This document shows, piece after piece, positions 14,301 to 15,584 of a stretch of DNA of 15,584 bases. Within the stretch, counting starts at the first letter, position 1, and each line of letters begins with the position of its first letter. Source of the stretch: Nanobdellota archaeon (lineage in GTDB: Archaea; Nanobdellota; Nanobdellia; Woesearchaeales; GW2011-AR15); contig JAAXVZ010000005.1 of NCBI GenBank assembly GCA_013335235.1, positions 1 through 15,584 on the forward strand. Direction: 5' to 3'. Both the position numbers and the translations under genes were made by a program. Below the pieces are notes generated by a model, which saw only the letters and a list, made by a program, of their open reading frames with translations, was not told the DNA's origin and did not search any database.

Positions 14301-14389
14301 TCGGTGGGCTTGCGTATGAGGCATTGGACGCAGGCATCTTGAGCGACGGGACCTGGCACTGGCCGTATCATAATACAAGAGGTTACTAA
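11348..14389 (+). CDS. Large N-anchored protein with helical middle and glycine-rich hydrophobic C-terminus, unknown
   Basis: A 1013-aa protein I do not recognise. It begins MVSIAVKAILILF with a membrane helix at about 4-24; the I-x-V-K-A-I-L stretch resembles the N-termini of the two proteins at the window end (IVKAVIAL, IVKAILAL). Residues 30-330 are mixed alpha/beta with paired cysteines. Residues about 338-670 are long, charged and almost entirely helical and cysteine-free, suggesting a stalk. A short hydrophobic patch lies at 673-686. Residues about 700-935 form a cysteine-containing domain with many Y, F, D and P. Residues about 942-996 are Gly/Ala/Val-rich with GG-x-x-GG spacing (GGFVGGVVGG), like a glycine zipper that could enter or pack against a membrane. 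The end reads TWHWPYH. No clear Shine-Dalgarno; the start is six bases after the 48-aa ORF stop. No catalytic motif seen. Confidence 0.85.
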   Translation: MVSIAVKAILILFSIIVVIGLFSGLSSTPIRVLLGLADPANLDAGYRDMYNQRLEMDKETINSINALLFSVNSLVFIDTYPQEEQPFLSSMFSDKKERLFGTNQKVRYTLSNLETVFIEAKDTKGAAAKKIIDSAAKCYQIYKDQGDTRQRCFALDFTGIAPEAKGISLADLKAASDIYKGSGLCDSGCQAALNTVLFNGKSFEMDIDSGASSENRKIDTETELYMCAEPPAQHVSHLFSFRMYLTPDLNHHSCKGQKVLDDTYGMKVTGFVMKQDVGASDLSVPSRFITGYKPNVFYYEQFEETIAEDWNSNVFSYDGWEVVGWNTLFLAFDLFAPGSKKVIKTAGAALLKQEGKFIIREEAEQAGEAWFKKLFNLVRESIPRKGEAKAVVEGESRNLFAALKEEMTIVFNGMKKMSTKEFLEAMASGLREEAQRVAVYLKKEFMTKHYVEGFVDIITRDRDHIVSSTTLQEIEENGFRAFKAEIEKIASQDVGEEQMKQRLTDAFGRDMKELIENAADDSTAEALRNAEKEITAKIGQMTKAQLDYFVKRNGRVLARVSETASKIFYVGLSKEEKKMFIEDLVTKGADDRFGTMLFNERDMQRFIANNKISLETVEAMYEGTISSGQMDEFVEYLEKEVSLDSRYMAIIERNFRTELSASVKAMPKKTKKYFLLNAALIILAAKEESDVEMFHPVGLNSFGYKTAISTPIIYDESLRKDWNYASTKGRSDYYDYFKFYGNSVIPGKTERKPKIDKETGIDYEAEMYSSQKYTGTIKELSRYFVALSKDKRRFWFDQPPERFYLVSPCKADLNIRITQVDCYGPPRESWEGISIGPFDGIFAKEAVYETGKYNPILDRTVDPFDSVNDMTYMVDENGNIVKQCRPKNAETVIFTDIGLFDKPYTPKTIEVDPVIDPALNPNYCYRGIDESQMVADAVFNWGFPIGGTALGGTVCALAVSVGTGGAGIPVSPACFAVGGFVGGVVGGLAYEALDAGILSDGTWHWPYHNTRGY

Positions 14390-14390
14390 G

Positions 14391-15056
14391 ATGGATAAGA
14401 GAATATTATACAGTGCTGTTGCAGCAATAGCTGTCCTTTCGGTAATCCTTGCGGTATTCCTCATAGGTTCAAGGCCACATCCTAAGAGAAATGATTATTA
14501 TACGCTTGAGCCAGAGCCATGGATAGAAAAGACAACTGAGGCAGATTATAAGATAAGCGTCTCACGGGCTTCTCGCGGAGAGAGCCTGTATGACGGCAAT
14601 CAGCAGAACTACTTCGGAGAGAGGAGGTTCTCCCTGTTTACATACGGTGTTTACCAGGGCGTCCCGTTTGACAAGTCTCTTTCCCAAGGAGAGGATATTG
14701 TCATGAACATCGGCCCGGAGATGAATCCGGATGACGGCATAATAGAAGGTTTCATCCTTGGCAAGTATGAGCAGTCAGGTTTTGTTTTCTATGTCTTCTT
14801 AGACGAGGACTGGAAGCAGAAAGTCGGGGAGACAAACATATTGTACTCCAATGACTTTGATGTGAAGTCAGGGATAATGGCGCAGGAATTCAGCTTTGCA
14901 GAAGGGAAGGACGGCATTTATGTAGATAAGGTAGAAGGGGATTTCGATTGGTTTGAAAAGAGTCCCAGGAACGGCGGCATATATGTGGGACAGATAGATC
15001 CTTCTATGGTGGACAGCGGAAACGCAGAAGGCAAGACAATAATATACTTAAGGTGA
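14391..15056 (+). CDS. N-anchored protein with beta-rich ectodomain, unknown
   Basis: A 221-aa protein with N-terminus MDKRILYS and a membrane helix at about 5-26 ending IGS. It lacks the KKAQ signature and any cysteine, so it is probably an uncleaved anchor rather than a pilin-like subunit. The ectodomain is rich in Y, F, D and G with alternating polar and hydrophobic residues (for example GFVFYVFLDEDW), suggesting beta-sheet. It starts one base after the previous stop with GAGGT at 14379-14383, and the following gene's Shine-Dalgarno overlaps its stop. Function not recognised. Confidence 0.82.
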   Translation: MDKRILYSAVAAIAVLSVILAVFLIGSRPHPKRNDYYTLEPEPWIEKTTEADYKISVSRASRGESLYDGNQQNYFGERRFSLFTYGVYQGVPFDKSLSQGEDIVMNIGPEMNPDDGIIEGFILGKYEQSGFVFYVFLDEDWKQKVGETNILYSNDFDVKSGIMAQEFSFAEGKDGIYVDKVEGDFDWFEKSPRNGGIYVGQIDPSMVDSGNAEGKTIIYLR

Positions 15057-15057
15057 G
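15051..15057 (+). promoter_or_regulatory. Shine-Dalgarno overlapping a stop codon
   Basis: AGGTGAG contains the TGA stop of the 221-aa gene and is three bases before ATG 15061. It supports that ATG over the in-frame ATG at 15082. Confidence 0.55.
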
Positions 15058-15060
15058 AGC

Positions 15061-15363
15061 ATGATTCATTCAAAGAAGGCTATGGAGATGGAAGTGATTG
15101 TCAAGGCAGTCATCGCTTTGCTTATACTTGTGATACTGATAGGCATCGTCTATATTTTTGTCGTGAAGAAAGCAGGCGGCGGGATTAACACCATCAATGA
15201 TGAGACTGCGATACAAGGAGATGATGCATTGAACAACCTGAGAGGTGTCTTGGGATCTTCCTGTAAATCATCTGACCCCCCTAAGTGCAGCATCTCTCAG
15301 AAGATAATGGAATGTGTCGACGGCAAATGGGAAACCACGGCAGACCCTTGTGAGAGCACATGA
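15061..15363 (+). CDS. Small pilin-like protein, first of a second tandem pair
   Basis: A 100-aa protein starting MIHSKKAMEMEVIVKAVIAL with a membrane helix at about 12-35 and a KKAGGG turn. If cut after KKA, the mature end is M-E-M-E, with two early glutamates. The outer part ends in a four-cysteine segment: SSC-x7-C, then ECVDGKW and PC. The downstream gene has the same layout (K-A-x-E-x-E-x-I-V-K-A, then GGG, then G-S-x-C), so the two are tandem paralogues. ATGA overlap links them. Function unknown. Confidence 0.87.
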   Translation: MIHSKKAMEMEVIVKAVIALLILVILIGIVYIFVVKKAGGGINTINDETAIQGDDALNNLRGVLGSSCKSSDPPKCSISQKIMECVDGKWETTADPCEST

Positions 15364-15584
15364 ACAGAAAGGCATTAGAGTTCGAGATAATAGTAAAGGC
15401 GATACTGGCTTTGTTCGTCTTAGTGATAATGATTGCCATACTCTACACTTTTGCGGTTGTGAAGAGCGGGGGGGGCATGAAAGTCATAATAGATGACATA
15501 ACCGGCCAGGGAGACGGAGTCCTTTCAAGGATAGGTCAACTGTTCGGTTCAGGATGCAAGGACGGCACGACCAAGTGCGGCATG
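15360..15584 (+). CDS. Small pilin-like protein, second of a second tandem pair (3' partial)
   Basis: The frame opens at ATG 15360, overlapping the previous stop, and stays open for 75 codons to the window edge. It starts MNRKALEFEIIVKAILALF, with a membrane helix at about 10-34, then KSGGG and a segment ending GSGC-x6-C (CKDGTTKC). Compared with its neighbour the spacing of R/K-K-A, two glutamates, I-V-K-A, GGG and the first cysteine pair is conserved. An eight-G run at 15468-15475 codes for the GGG. The end of the gene is outside the window. Confidence 0.85.
   Translation, partial: MNRKALEFEIIVKAILALFVLVIMIAILYTFAVVKSGGGMKVIIDDITGQGDGVLSRIGQLFGSGCKDGTTKCGM

Overview
The window looks archaeal, most likely a DPANN lineage close to Woesearchaeota or Pacearchaeota. 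Arginine is mostly AGG/AGA and ATA is frequent. There are archaeal TATA boxes, T-run terminators and GGTG-type Shine-Dalgarno sites. Above all, nearly every protein belongs to the short class of '[K/R]K-A/G-Q plus hydrophobic stretch' N-termini that I know from hypothetical proteins of those lineages. GC is roughly 45-55% in most lines counted by hand. All genes lie on the + strand and are packed with ATGA overlaps or gaps of a few bases. No RNA gene, transposase, integrase, CRISPR array or enzyme is visible.

Layout. (A) 1-4479 is one translationally coupled run. It holds the 3' part of a surface glycoprotein (Fn3-like domains, thrombospondin-3-like calcium repeats, one membrane helix, a cytosolic poly-Q tail), followed by four small or medium pilin-like proteins (168, 327, 163 and 156 aa). 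A T8 run and a TATA box at 4480-4504 separate it from the next block. (B) 4539-10178 encodes a giant protein of about 1690 aa with a pilin-like N-terminus and roughly 110 cysteines in tandem modules, then two small tandem paralogues (89 and 94 aa) that carry the same kind of cysteine motif. (C) 10184-15584 starts at a TATA box placed for a leaderless mRNA. It holds a 37-aa ORF, a 296-aa protein with CW and CxxC motifs, a 48-aa ORF, an orphan 1013-aa protein with a glycine-rich hydrophobic C-terminus, a 221-aa membrane-anchored protein, and two tandem paralogues, the last cut by the window end.

How they may work together (inference). Almost every product is a single-pass protein with a short positive N-terminus and the bulk outside the cell. 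Many have acidic residues just after a possible class III (type IV prepilin) cleavage site, and disulphide-rich ectodomains are common. This resembles a set of minor pilins grouped with a giant adhesin, as in bacterial FimU/PilVWX/PilY1 clusters. The ATPase, platform protein and prepilin peptidase are not in view. I know of no functional study of these families, so all roles given are hypotheses. The most notable points are the number of pilin-like genes, the modular cysteine-rich giant whose motif recurs in the small neighbours, and two short membrane ORFs of 37 and 48 codons.
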